Shown in pieces: positions 17,459 through 26,397 of a stretch of DNA of 64,000 nucleotides. Source of the DNA: Myxococcota bacterium. GTDB taxonomy: Bacteria; Myxococcota_A; Polyangia; HGW-17. Below the pieces are notes generated by a model, which was not told where the DNA came from, ran no database searches, and saw only the letters and a list, made by a program, of their open reading frames with translations. The stretch is from the NCBI GenBank assembly GCA_018817795.1, contig JAHITJ010000117.1, positions 1-64,000 on the forward strand. The letters are read 5' to 3'. The position numbers and the translations under genes were made by a program. Each line of letters opens with the position of its first letter. The stretch's first letter is position 1.

Positions 17459-18574
17459 ATGAAATGGCTTAATCTTTTACTTCCGCTCACGCTCCTGCTC
17501 GGCTCCTGCTCCCTGCTCGTCGACTTCGACGACGACCAGTCGCTCAAGGAAAAAATCTGCGATGACAACCTCGACAACGACGGCGACGGCCGGACCGACT
17601 GCGAAGATCAGGACTGCTGGAACGCCGAGGAGTGCACCGGCCCCAACGTCAACAACATGAACAACGTATTCGGCCCCGAGATCTGCGACAACCGCATCGA
17701 TGACGACGGCGACGGCGACATCGACTGTGCGGATCCCGACTGCTTCAGCGTCGAGGGCTGCAACAACCCCGGCGAGATCGACTGCGGCAACGCTTACGAC
17801 GACGACGGCGACGGCGACACCGACTGCGACGATCCAGACTGCCTCGATGCCTTCCTCTGCACAGGAGATTATCCTCCCTGCACCGAGTTCATCGACTTCG
17901 AAACCACCAATGGAGACGTAGTAACCTATTACACCGACATCTATCAGTTGGGCACATCCCCGGACTGCGGTAACGATAACAACTCCTACTGCGGGATCAA
18001 GCCCGAGCACTCCATGGTCCCCCACTGCTATCCACTGGCGACGTCCACCGTGGCCCCCGCCTTCGCCCCCTGCGACCAGAACACCGTCTGCGGCACAGGA
18101 CTCGTCTGCACGGAAACGGATATCAACCCCATGACCCCCAAGTGCCTACCCCTGTGCGCCCCCGGCTACAACTCCGAGTGCGTCAACAACCAGGGGGTGT
18201 GCTTCATCCAGTGGGTCAACAATTACGACTTTTTCATCGACAAGGATATCGAGCTCTGGCTCTGCGAAAAGCCCGACTGCAATCCCATGAATCCGGGAAA
18301 CAGCGGCTGCACCCCCTCCACGGCCGCCTGCTATCCCGAGACCAATCTGTTCGGCAACGCCGTCTGTCATCCGAACGCTGGCCTCACCGCCCCTGGCCTG
18401 CCATGTCCGGACGGGGACACGGATTGCATCCCCGGAAACATCTGCCGCTGGAGCGCAACCTTGTCCGCTGATGTCTGCCACAAGTTGTGTGTCATCCACG
18501 ACGACTGCACAGGCATCAACACCGGTGAGTGCCAGAAGGACGATTCGCGGCAAAAGTTCGGCTACTGCAAATAA
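17459..18574 (+). CDS. MopE-like Cys-rich lipoprotein
   Basis: Lipobox LLLGSCS; repeats CDDNLDNDGDGRTDCEDQDC / CDNRIDDDGDGDIDCADPDC. Confidence 0.85.
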   Translation: MKWLNLLLPLTLLLGSCSLLVDFDDDQSLKEKICDDNLDNDGDGRTDCEDQDCWNAEECTGPNVNNMNNVFGPEICDNRIDDDGDGDIDCADPDCFSVEGCNNPGEIDCGNAYDDDGDGDTDCDDPDCLDAFLCTGDYPPCTEFIDFETTNGDVVTYYTDIYQLGTSPDCGNDNNSYCGIKPEHSMVPHCYPLATSTVAPAFAPCDQNTVCGTGLVCTETDINPMTPKCLPLCAPGYNSECVNNQGVCFIQWVNNYDFFIDKDIELWLCEKPDCNPMNPGNSGCTPSTAACYPETNLFGNAVCHPNAGLTAPGLPCPDGDTDCIPGNICRWSATLSADVCHKLCVIHDDCTGINTGECQKDDSRQKFGYCK

Positions 18575-18592
18575 TCACCCGGAGTCCCCGCC

Positions 18593-19603
18593 ATGCGCAC
18601 CCTGATCCTGACCTTCCTGCTGCTCGCCCTATCGCCACTCTCCTGCACGTTCATGGTCGACTTCGACGAGCAGGGGACCCCCGAGGACTGCCTCAACCAA
18701 ATCGATGACGACGGCGACGGCTACGTCGACTGCAACGACCAGGACTGCTGGGAGACCCCCGCGTGCAACAACCTGTTCGAGATCTGCGACAACCGGGTCG
18801 ATGACAACGGCGACGACGCCATCGACTGCGAGGACTTCCTGTGCGCATCGGACCAAGCCTGCATCCAGGATTTCGAACTGTGCAACGAACTGATGGGCAA
18901 CGAGGAAGAGATCTGGATGTACTTCAACGTGTACGAGTCCAGCCCGTTTTCCTGCAACGATCCCGCCATGCAGTGCCGCATCGACTACCGCACCGGGGGG
19001 GTGCCCCGCTGCGTCTACCCCGAGCTCGTCTACAACGGAGGGACCGGCTTCCCCTGCTACAACGATCTGGAGTGCCCCATGGGGCACGTCTGCGCCCGCA
19101 GCGAGGCGACCTCGATCGGGAACGAGGAGCCCGGCGACAGCGTGTGCCTGCCCCTGTGCTCGAACCTGATCTCGCCGGGCTGCCCGCCCCACATGGAGTG
19201 CTTCCACCGCATGGAGCCGATCTTCGACGACACGTTCGGCGGACCGGTCCGCGAGGTCAAGGTGTTCAACTGTGACACCCCCGTCTGCCAGGTGCTCGGC
19301 CTCGATCCGCTGGCCTGCATGACCGAGATGCAGACCTGCTATCCGGCCGACGACATGCTCGGACAAGGCTACTGCGCCCGTGCAGGCGAAGGCGGCCACG
19401 GCATGATCTGCGAGTCCGACTCCGACTGTTTTCCCAAGCACAAGTGCGCCCAGTCTCCCGACGGCACGCGCAAGCAGTGCTTCCGCGTCTGCAAGGAGCC
19501 CGAAGACTGCCTCGACATCGGACCGGTTTCATTCGAGTGCCGTATGACTCCGTACTGGGCCACCTACGGCCTGTGCATCACCTCCGACGTGGGCAACCTC
19601 TAG
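18593..19603 (+). CDS. MopE-like Cys-rich lipoprotein, tandem paralogue
   Basis: LALSPLSCTFMVDFDEQG; CLNQIDDDGDGYVDCNDQDC. Confidence 0.85.
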   Translation: MRTLILTFLLLALSPLSCTFMVDFDEQGTPEDCLNQIDDDGDGYVDCNDQDCWETPACNNLFEICDNRVDDNGDDAIDCEDFLCASDQACIQDFELCNELMGNEEEIWMYFNVYESSPFSCNDPAMQCRIDYRTGGVPRCVYPELVYNGGTGFPCYNDLECPMGHVCARSEATSIGNEEPGDSVCLPLCSNLISPGCPPHMECFHRMEPIFDDTFGGPVREVKVFNCDTPVCQVLGLDPLACMTEMQTCYPADDMLGQGYCARAGEGGHGMICESDSDCFPKHKCAQSPDGTRKQCFRVCKEPEDCLDIGPVSFECRMTPYWATYGLCITSDVGNL

Positions 19604-19660
19604 CGGGCCAACCCATTCAGCCCTTTTTTCCCTTGAAGCTCTCCCCGGTCCTAGTCCAGG

Positions 19661-19686
19661 TCGAAATCGAAATCGAAATCGAAATC
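19661..19686. repeat. (TCGAAA)4 hexanucleotide repeat
   Basis: tcgaaatcgaaatcgaaatcgaaatc, intergenic between convergent genes. Confidence 0.95.
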
Positions 19687-19775
19687 GGGAAGAAAGACAG
19701 ACCGGTATCGGGAGTTGGGGCAGTGGCGCCGCGGGCTTGATCTCCGCGTTGAAAACCAGGCAGGGTGCGTGAGGA

Positions 19776-21206
19776 TCACTGGCAGTAGGAGGGACCCGCG
19801 GCGCAGTCGCCGGGGCCGTTGGGACACTGGGCGAGGCAGTCACGGTAGTGGGGACAGGTGTCCACCAGGGCGACGGGCGTACACAACATGAACACGCCGC
19901 TCTGGGTGGCAACGGTCGTCACCTCCGCAAAGAAACCACAGTCGTTGTCGTCGCCGGGGACATCGAGGCAGTAGGAGAAGCCGCTGGTGTCGCCTTCCAG
20001 CTGGGCGCAGAGGCCGCGCAGGCAATCCGCGGGCTTGGTGCACACCTCGCAGAAGTCCTGATCACCCGAGGGCGCCGTGCAGGAGCCGGTCCTGGGCACA
20101 CAAAAGCCGTTGCCGGACAGTGGGTCGCAGATCAGGCCGTCAGGGCAGTCCCCGAGATCGACGCAGGGCTGGGCGCAGGTCGACTGCCACGCGTCGGGAC
20201 CGCGCACACAGGAGAGACCCTCGCTGCATTGTCCGTCGACCAGGCACCCGGTGCAGGTGCTCCCGTCGCCGAGGCAGGCGCCCTGCTGGTGCACACACTG
20301 GTACCGCACCGTGCCCTCGTCACAGCCTCCCGAGCAGGCGTCGCACGTGCTCACCCAACCGTTGTCGTCGGCACAGCGCACCACCGCCTCGCACGCGGTG
20401 TCCGCCGGACAGGTGCCGGCCAGACCCGGGTCACACTCCATGGAACAATACTTCGCGGAACCGTCCGCTGAAAAGAGGCACAGATCGCCCGCATAGCCGC
20501 ACTGGCTGTCGAGCTGGCAGGTCTCGCAGAACTGGCGGGGATGGCACCACTTCGCCCCGGTCTCGTCGAGGCGACACCCCATGGTGGGAGGACACTCGCG
20601 GTCCAGATTGCACTCGTGCGTGCACATCGAAAGCTCGCCGGACAAGGAGAAGAGCTGGCGGCAGGTCAGGCCGTCGATGCAGTCGGCGACGCTGCAGTCC
20701 GCGCCAAGCGTCCCCGGGCCGGTCTCGAAGTCGACGCCGACGCACCAGAACACCTCGGAGGACTCCGCGCACATGGTGCCTTCCACGCAGTCGGTCTGGT
20801 CGCCGCACGGAATCGAGCAGACGTTCTCCATGCAGGCCAGGTCGGACTCGGGCGGGCAGGTCTGCTGTCCGTCGCAGGGCAGGCAGTCGGGGGTGTCGTC
20901 GCAGCGCGCACCCACGGGCTGCTGAGGTGCGCAGAAGAAGTCAATGCAGCCGTAGCCTTCGCGGCAGTCGGCGTTGGTCTCGCACTCCGGAAGGCAGTAG
21001 GAGCCCTCCCCGAAGAACACACATACACCCGAGTCGCACGGCTCAGTCGCCGAGCACGCCTGCGTGCACATGCCGCCGGGCAGGCCGAGGTTGCATACGC
21101 CCTCGCAGACGCTCTTCTCCGTGCAGGCCGAGCCCAGCGGAGCCCGGTCGTTGCCGTCGCAGGCGGTCCAGGACAGAATGAACATCAATAGAAAAAAATT
21201 TTTCAT
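19776..21206 (-). CDS. Cys-rich lipoprotein
   Basis: MKNFFLLMFILSWTACDGNDRAPLGSACTEKSVCEGVC; dozens of Cys. Confidence 0.85.
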   Translation of the reverse strand: MKNFFLLMFILSWTACDGNDRAPLGSACTEKSVCEGVCNLGLPGGMCTQACSATEPCDSGVCVFFGEGSYCLPECETNADCREGYGCIDFFCAPQQPVGARCDDTPDCLPCDGQQTCPPESDLACMENVCSIPCGDQTDCVEGTMCAESSEVFWCVGVDFETGPGTLGADCSVADCIDGLTCRQLFSLSGELSMCTHECNLDRECPPTMGCRLDETGAKWCHPRQFCETCQLDSQCGYAGDLCLFSADGSAKYCSMECDPGLAGTCPADTACEAVVRCADDNGWVSTCDACSGGCDEGTVRYQCVHQQGACLGDGSTCTGCLVDGQCSEGLSCVRGPDAWQSTCAQPCVDLGDCPDGLICDPLSGNGFCVPRTGSCTAPSGDQDFCEVCTKPADCLRGLCAQLEGDTSGFSYCLDVPGDDNDCGFFAEVTTVATQSGVFMLCTPVALVDTCPHYRDCLAQCPNGPGDCAAGPSYCQ

Positions 21207-21232
21207 GGCGTCTCCCTGTTCAGCCTGAACCA

Positions 21233-21988
21233 TCAGGCCACGAATATCGCCTCGCACTCGGGAAGCGTCAGTTTGCAGACGAAGCCGTCCAGGTGTACCA
21301 GCGCGCCGTCGGACAGGAAGTGGTCGATCTCCACCTCGCTTTCGGGGAGGATGCCCCGGTCCAGAAGGCTCCGGCGCATCTCGGGCGTGCCCCCGATCTT
21401 GATGATCCGGGACGGGCTCCCCGGCGTGAGGCCCGCCAGGGTCCTGGGCTGCGGATTGCAGCAGCCGCTCTGGGCGCGGGGGGGATCTGCGTCGGAGCAG
21501 CGCTCGCACTGATGATCCAGCGGATGGGAACCGCGGCAGGTCTGGTACCGCTCCCAGTAAGTGAGGAAGGAGTGCGGACAGACATGCAGGAACTCGAAGA
21601 AGCTCACCAGGCGGTCCATGGCCGTCTCCGAGAGGCTGTGCTCCATCGCGCAGGCCTCCTCTTCGCTGCCCTCGTGCTCCATCTTGAGGATCTCATGAAA
21701 GAAGCGCGACAGCAGCTCATGACGCGAGAAGATCTTGCGCGCCTCGGTCTCCCCGGTCTCGGTGAGCTTGATGTACTCGCGCTGGACGTATTCGACCAGC
21801 CCGAGCTCGGAGAGGCGCCGCATGGCCGGAGAGACCGAACCCGCCTTCACGTTGCGCGCCCGCACGATGTCCTTGACCCGCACGAAGCCATGGCTCTGTG
21901 CGAACTGGTAGATCGTCAGCAGGTAGTCTTCCAGCGCCTGGGTCAGGCCATTGGCCTCAATGGATTTCTTCCGGTTTCCGCAGATCAT
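21233..21988 (-). CDS. DtxR/MntR-family metal-dependent regulator with C-terminal FeoA-like domain
   Basis: N-terminal wHTH, EEEACAMEHSLSETAMDRL metal-ligand helix, Cys-rich insert, C-terminal SH3-like IIKIGGTPEMRRSLLDRGILPESEVEI. Confidence 0.85.
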   Translation of the reverse strand: MICGNRKKSIEANGLTQALEDYLLTIYQFAQSHGFVRVKDIVRARNVKAGSVSPAMRRLSELGLVEYVQREYIKLTETGETEARKIFSRHELLSRFFHEILKMEHEGSEEEACAMEHSLSETAMDRLVSFFEFLHVCPHSFLTYWERYQTCRGSHPLDHQCERCSDADPPRAQSGCCNPQPRTLAGLTPGSPSRIIKIGGTPEMRRSLLDRGILPESEVEIDHFLSDGALVHLDGFVCKLTLPECEAIFVA

Positions 21989-22022
21989 CTAGACACCTCT
22001 TCCAGCAACACTCCCGTACTAA

Positions 22023-22054
22023 CAAAATTTGACTCGAAGTTGAACCAAATTTTG
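22023..22054. promoter_or_regulatory. dyad CAAAATTTG-N14-CAAATTTTG in divergent intergenic region
   Basis: Perfect 9-bp inverted arms between DtxR-family gene and GDSL gene. Confidence 0.6.
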
Positions 22055-22086
22055 CGCGTTTGGACTCAGGGTTTATACTTCGGAGC

Positions 22087-22917
22087 ATGTTTGGACGACG
22101 CCTCTTTATTCTGTGGATGTTTTTTCAGTTTCCGCTCTCATGCGGCTGCCGCTCCGACCACTTCAGGCCCGGCTGCGCCCAGCCCCAGTCCCCCAGTCCC
22201 CCGCCACAGGCCCGCGCCCTGAGCCTCTCGGTGCCCGCTGCACCTCCCGCGGCGGCATGGAACGAGCGCACGACCCCCCTGGTGCCGGTGCTCCACACCA
22301 CCGACCCGCAACCTCGTCCCAAGGTGCGCTGGTGGATGCGGCGCTTCGACCAACTGAGCAGGAAGGTGGCATCGATGAGTTCTGTGGAGATTCTGTTCGT
22401 GGGAGATTCCATCACCGAGGAGTGGGCCGAGTCCGGCGAGGTCATCTGGCGCAGGCACTTCTCCCACCGTGCGATCAACCTCGGTGTGGGCGGGGACCGG
22501 ACCCAGAACATCCTGTGGCGCCTGAAAAACACCCCCATGGAGTGCTCGGGCCTGCGCTGGGCGGTGGTGATGGCCGGAACCAACAACCTGGGTGATTCCG
22601 ACTCCGATGCGGACATCTTCGAGGGCGTCGCAGCCATCGTGTACCATATGCTGGACCAGTGTCCGTCGACACGGATCATCCTCATGGGCATCCTACCCCG
22701 GGAGCCCGCCTCCTTCATGGGCTCGATCCGCCGCATCAACGAAATGCTGGCCAGACTGGACAACGGCACGTCGGTCCGCTACCTGGATCTCGGGCCGCAA
22801 TTTTTGTCGCCCGACGGAAGCATCCCCGGAGCCCTGATGCCCGACAGCCTGCACCTCTCGGCACGGGGCTACCAGATCTGGGCCGACGCCCTGCGACCGA
22901 TCCTGGACGCGCCCTAG
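22087..22917 (+). CDS. GDSL/SGNH-family esterase (PAF-acetylhydrolase-like), probably lipoprotein
   Basis: VEILFVGDSITEEW, INLGVGGDRTQNILWRL, VVMAGTNNLGDS, DSLHLSARGYQIWADAL. Confidence 0.9.
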   Translation: MFGRRLFILWMFFQFPLSCGCRSDHFRPGCAQPQSPSPPPQARALSLSVPAAPPAAAWNERTTPLVPVLHTTDPQPRPKVRWWMRRFDQLSRKVASMSSVEILFVGDSITEEWAESGEVIWRRHFSHRAINLGVGGDRTQNILWRLKNTPMECSGLRWAVVMAGTNNLGDSDSDADIFEGVAAIVYHMLDQCPSTRIILMGILPREPASFMGSIRRINEMLARLDNGTSVRYLDLGPQFLSPDGSIPGALMPDSLHLSARGYQIWADALRPILDAP

Positions 22918-22964
22918 CCTGCCGCCCCCCCGGGGCATCATGAAAACCCAGATTCAACCTGTCG

Positions 22965-24050
22965 CTAGTTGTTGCCGGCCAGCCAGGCATCGATGGACTT
23001 CTTCTGACGTTCGTATTGCTCGATGAAGTCGTAGTTGGCGGCCTTGAACGAGGAGAGGTAGTGCTTCTTGCGATCGCGGCGGGCGGCCTCACGCCGGAAC
23101 TGGCGCAGGCGCTCCACGAGCATGTTCGGGAACGGCAGGTTCATGGGCTTGCCCAGCACGTCCACGAGCCGGGCGTCCTTCTCGGTGAAGGCATGGTGCT
23201 GCGGCTGCGGATCCGACACGGAGGATCCCAGGTTGCCGCTGACCTCGAACAGGGTGACGCGGGCGGGAGTGGCCGGATCGTAGGTGTACACGAAGATCTC
23301 GTGCTTCTCGCGGGACTTCTCCTCCTGGCGCACGGAGGTCGCCACCATGGAACCGGGCAGATCCGGCAGAGACCGTGCCACGAGCACCACATGGTATTCG
23401 TCTGCCTTCTCCAGGGCAATCGAGCCCAGTGGGACGACGTCGACCACCCAGCCATCATCGGACGACAGGGTCAGGCCTGCCGACAGCGCGGGCTCGGAAT
23501 CGACGATCAGGATGCGGCACTGCGGCAGCTCGTTGTCATACAACTCCGAGACATCCGGCTCGCGGGCCTCGAGCAGCTCGAGGTACATCTGCAGCATGCG
23601 ACGGAAAAACTGCTCGTGGGTGCTCTGGACCTGCAGCATCAGGCGGTCGTGCTCGGTGCGGCGGACCGTCTCCATGGCCGCAGCGTTGATGCGGGAGGCG
23701 ATGTTCTCGAGGTCCTCGGGCTTGAAGATGAACACGTCATGCGCGCCACCTCGGTAGGCCGAGATCGCGGCGGCCGAGCACTTCTCGAGGCTCAGGATGA
23801 AACAGTGCGTCTGGGGGCTGGCCTGGCGGGCCTTCTTCATCCACTTGACCCCCTTGTGGCGCTTGGGGGTGTCGAGATCGAAGATGGCACACACGTAGAA
23901 CTTCTCAGAGATCAGGTCGATGGCCCGCTCGGGATCGGTGGTGTGCGAAACCACAAAACCCTCGTCCACCAGCAGCGCCCGGACCGTGGTCAGGTGCCGC
24001 CCCTCGGGCATCAGCAGAAGGACTTCGTTACCTATGAACGGAACCGACAT
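22965..24050 (-). CDS. atypical response-regulator-like protein
   Basis: N-terminal REC-like fold (VLLLMPEGRHLTTVRALLVDEGF...CAIFDLDTPKRHKGVKWM); second REC-like stretch CRILIVDSEPALSAGL; start MSVPFIGNE at 24050. Confidence 0.6.
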   Translation of the reverse strand: MSVPFIGNEVLLLMPEGRHLTTVRALLVDEGFVVSHTTDPERAIDLISEKFYVCAIFDLDTPKRHKGVKWMKKARQASPQTHCFILSLEKCSAAAISAYRGGAHDVFIFKPEDLENIASRINAAAMETVRRTEHDRLMLQVQSTHEQFFRRMLQMYLELLEAREPDVSELYDNELPQCRILIVDSEPALSAGLTLSSDDGWVVDVVPLGSIALEKADEYHVVLVARSLPDLPGSMVATSVRQEEKSREKHEIFVYTYDPATPARVTLFEVSGNLGSSVSDPQPQHHAFTEKDARLVDVLGKPMNLPFPNMLVERLRQFRREAARRDRKKHYLSSFKAANYDFIEQYERQKKSIDAWLAGNN

Positions 24051-24198
24051 CGAACACCTCCTTTGAGAGGAAAACCAATGTAGCAGGTTTTTCCCAGCCG
24101 AAAAATCCCAAAAAATCCATCTGCGGGGTTTTCCTCCGCGCGTGGATCGGGTAGCCTCGGCGATACTCATGGCCCGCGGGCCCGCAGGAGAGAAGCAG

Positions 24199-25356
24199 AT
24201 GGAACAACTGACCGCTATCGACTGGATTCCCCTGATTCGCAACGTGTTCGCACCGGATTCTCCGATGGATCGGGGAGTGGCGTTCCTGATCGACGTGCCC
24301 GACGACGTCGTGCCGGACAACCCCGACTGGAAGGACCGCCGGGACATGACCGTGGACTGGGCCGAATCCCTGCGGCTGGCCCGCGCCGAGCACGGCTGGG
24401 ATGTCGCGATCGTCGCGGTGCCCAACGTCCATCGCAACAACGCCGATCTGCCCGCCACGGGCTATTTGTGGACCCTGCCGGTCCCCCCCGGGCACGTGCG
24501 GGATCTCGCCAGGGCCGCGCCGATCTCGTTCTCCGAGGCGTTCTCCCGCTGGTCGATGTGGGTGGCGCCCACGGAGTTCTCGGCGACCGCGCCGCTGAAG
24601 CTGGCCGCCCGGGCCCGGGGCGACTTCCGAGCCGCGACGATGCCGGGCTTCAATTCAGCCATGATTCCTGCGCTGCGCCTTCCCTACGACGAGATCAACC
24701 GCCGGGTCTTCGTGCTCAAGGATCTGCTCGATCCCGCCACCGGCGCCGACCTCGAGTTCCACATCACCGGCGGCCCGGTCTGCCGGCTGCACCTGGATCT
24801 GCGCCACCGCACCGCCCACGCCTCCGGCGGCGTGCTGCGCGAGAACGGCCTCGCCGGCAACCTGCCCTCGGGCGAGGCCTACATGGTACCGTACGAAGGC
24901 GAGCTCTCCGGGGATCCCAGCCGCACAGCGGGTGTCCTGCCCGTGGAGCTCGACGGCGAGGTCGTGCGCTACGTCATCCGCGAAAACCGCGCCGTGGAGG
25001 TGCAAAGCGAGGGTCCCGTGTCCGAGGCCGAGCGCGCCAGGCTCCTGGCCGAGCCGGCCTACGGCAACCTCGCCGAACTGGGGCTGGGCGTGCTCGACGC
25101 CTTCGGCGTGGAGCCCACCGGGGAGGTGCTCCTCGACGAGAAGCTCGGGCTGCACATCGCGTTCGGCCGGTCGGATCACTTCGGCGGCCAGGTCGGGGCC
25201 GCCCACTTCTCCTCCCCCGAGGCGGTCGTGCACATCGACCGCGTGTACGTCCCCCGCATGCAGCCGAAGATCCCGCGCGTCCACTGCACGCTGATCCTTC
25301 CGGATCGCAACGTGCCCCTGCTGCAGGACTGCGACTACGTCATCGATTTTTCTTGA
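24199..25356 (+). CDS. M29-like aminopeptidase family protein
   Basis: NGLAGNLPSGEAYMVPYEGE; LGLGVLDAFGVEPTGEVLLDEKLGLHIAFG; in-frame starts also at 24142 and 24169. Confidence 0.65.
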   Translation: MEQLTAIDWIPLIRNVFAPDSPMDRGVAFLIDVPDDVVPDNPDWKDRRDMTVDWAESLRLARAEHGWDVAIVAVPNVHRNNADLPATGYLWTLPVPPGHVRDLARAAPISFSEAFSRWSMWVAPTEFSATAPLKLAARARGDFRAATMPGFNSAMIPALRLPYDEINRRVFVLKDLLDPATGADLEFHITGGPVCRLHLDLRHRTAHASGGVLRENGLAGNLPSGEAYMVPYEGELSGDPSRTAGVLPVELDGEVVRYVIRENRAVEVQSEGPVSEAERARLLAEPAYGNLAELGLGVLDAFGVEPTGEVLLDEKLGLHIAFGRSDHFGGQVGAAHFSSPEAVVHIDRVYVPRMQPKIPRVHCTLILPDRNVPLLQDCDYVIDFS

Positions 25357-25363
25357 TTTTTTC

Positions 25364-26125
25364 TCAGGCCATGGTCTCGGGTTCGGCGGTGTTGCTCACG
25401 GGGGCGGCCGGGGAGGCCACCATGAGCTCCGTCAGGGAGGCGCTCTCGACGGTGGACAGCGCCAGTTCGATCAGGCCGTCGGAGGCCGAGCCGTGCTCGG
25501 GATGCAGCACGACCGAGGCGCGGAAGGGCGGAAACTGGAACTCGCTGTTGGCCAGGTGCTCGCAGATCCGGTCGTAGAAGATGCGGGCGCCCTCGAGATC
25601 GGTGTCCAGCAGCAGGAAGGCCATGGTGTCCTCGCCGATGCGGGCGGACACGTCGGTGCCGCGGATCCAGCGCGCCAGGTTCTTGCCGAACACCGACATC
25701 ATCGAGGTCTGCCGCGCGGTGTCCAGGTTCGGGCCGAACAGGAACTTGATGGCCATGATGACCAGCGGCTTGTCGATGCGGCGGCTGCGCAGGATCTCGC
25801 GCTTGAGCAGGTCGCGGAAGCCGCGGCGGTTGAACAGCCCCGTGAGGCGGTCCTTGGTGGACATGCGCTTGATCGTGGCGTTGGCGTCCTGCAGTTGGGC
25901 CGTCCGGAGCGCCAGCAGGCTCTCCATCTCGCGGTTGGGACGCGGGTGGTTGATGCTCACAATGAACAGGGACAGCAGGCCGGCCAGGAACAGGGGAATC
26001 AGGGCGACCGACAGCAGGGTTCCCAATCCATGGTATCCGGTGATCCAGCCCATGGCCAGCGTCACCACCCCCATGCCACCGATCAGCAGAAAATACCCAA
26101 GCCAGGATATGAGTTTCGAATTCAT
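25364..26125 (-). CDS. membrane protein with degenerate GGDEF domain
   Basis: Two TM segments; STKDRLTGLFNRRGFRDLLKRE; signature replaced by ARIGEDTMAFLL. Confidence 0.8.
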   Translation of the reverse strand: MNSKLISWLGYFLLIGGMGVVTLAMGWITGYHGLGTLLSVALIPLFLAGLLSLFIVSINHPRPNREMESLLALRTAQLQDANATIKRMSTKDRLTGLFNRRGFRDLLKREILRSRRIDKPLVIMAIKFLFGPNLDTARQTSMMSVFGKNLARWIRGTDVSARIGEDTMAFLLLDTDLEGARIFYDRICEHLANSEFQFPPFRASVVLHPEHGSASDGLIELALSTVESASLTELMVASPAAPVSNTAEPETMA

Positions 26126-26397
26126 GCAGCCCTCGTGGTACATGCCGGCTCCGGGAGGATCAAACGGGTCGTCGTGACCCGCCAAGTCTTCATGACCCGA
26201 CGGGGCAGGAAGACCAGGGATCCCGATCGGATCGATCGGCCACCAGCGGGGGTTATGTTAATCAAAACCGTACGATGAAGCCACCAAAAAGCATGAATCC
26301 CGAAAAACACACGACGGGACATGGGGTTTTTCCTGTCGATTTCTTGCGGTTCGGCACAACCCGGGACAAGATGACCCCGGACCGCGGGAACCATTCC

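Noticed and set aside
19444-19740. ORF ending in EIEIEIEIGKK across the hexamer repeat
   Set aside because: Overlaps a real lipoprotein gene out of frame; the EI run is just translation of the (TCGAAA)n repeat.
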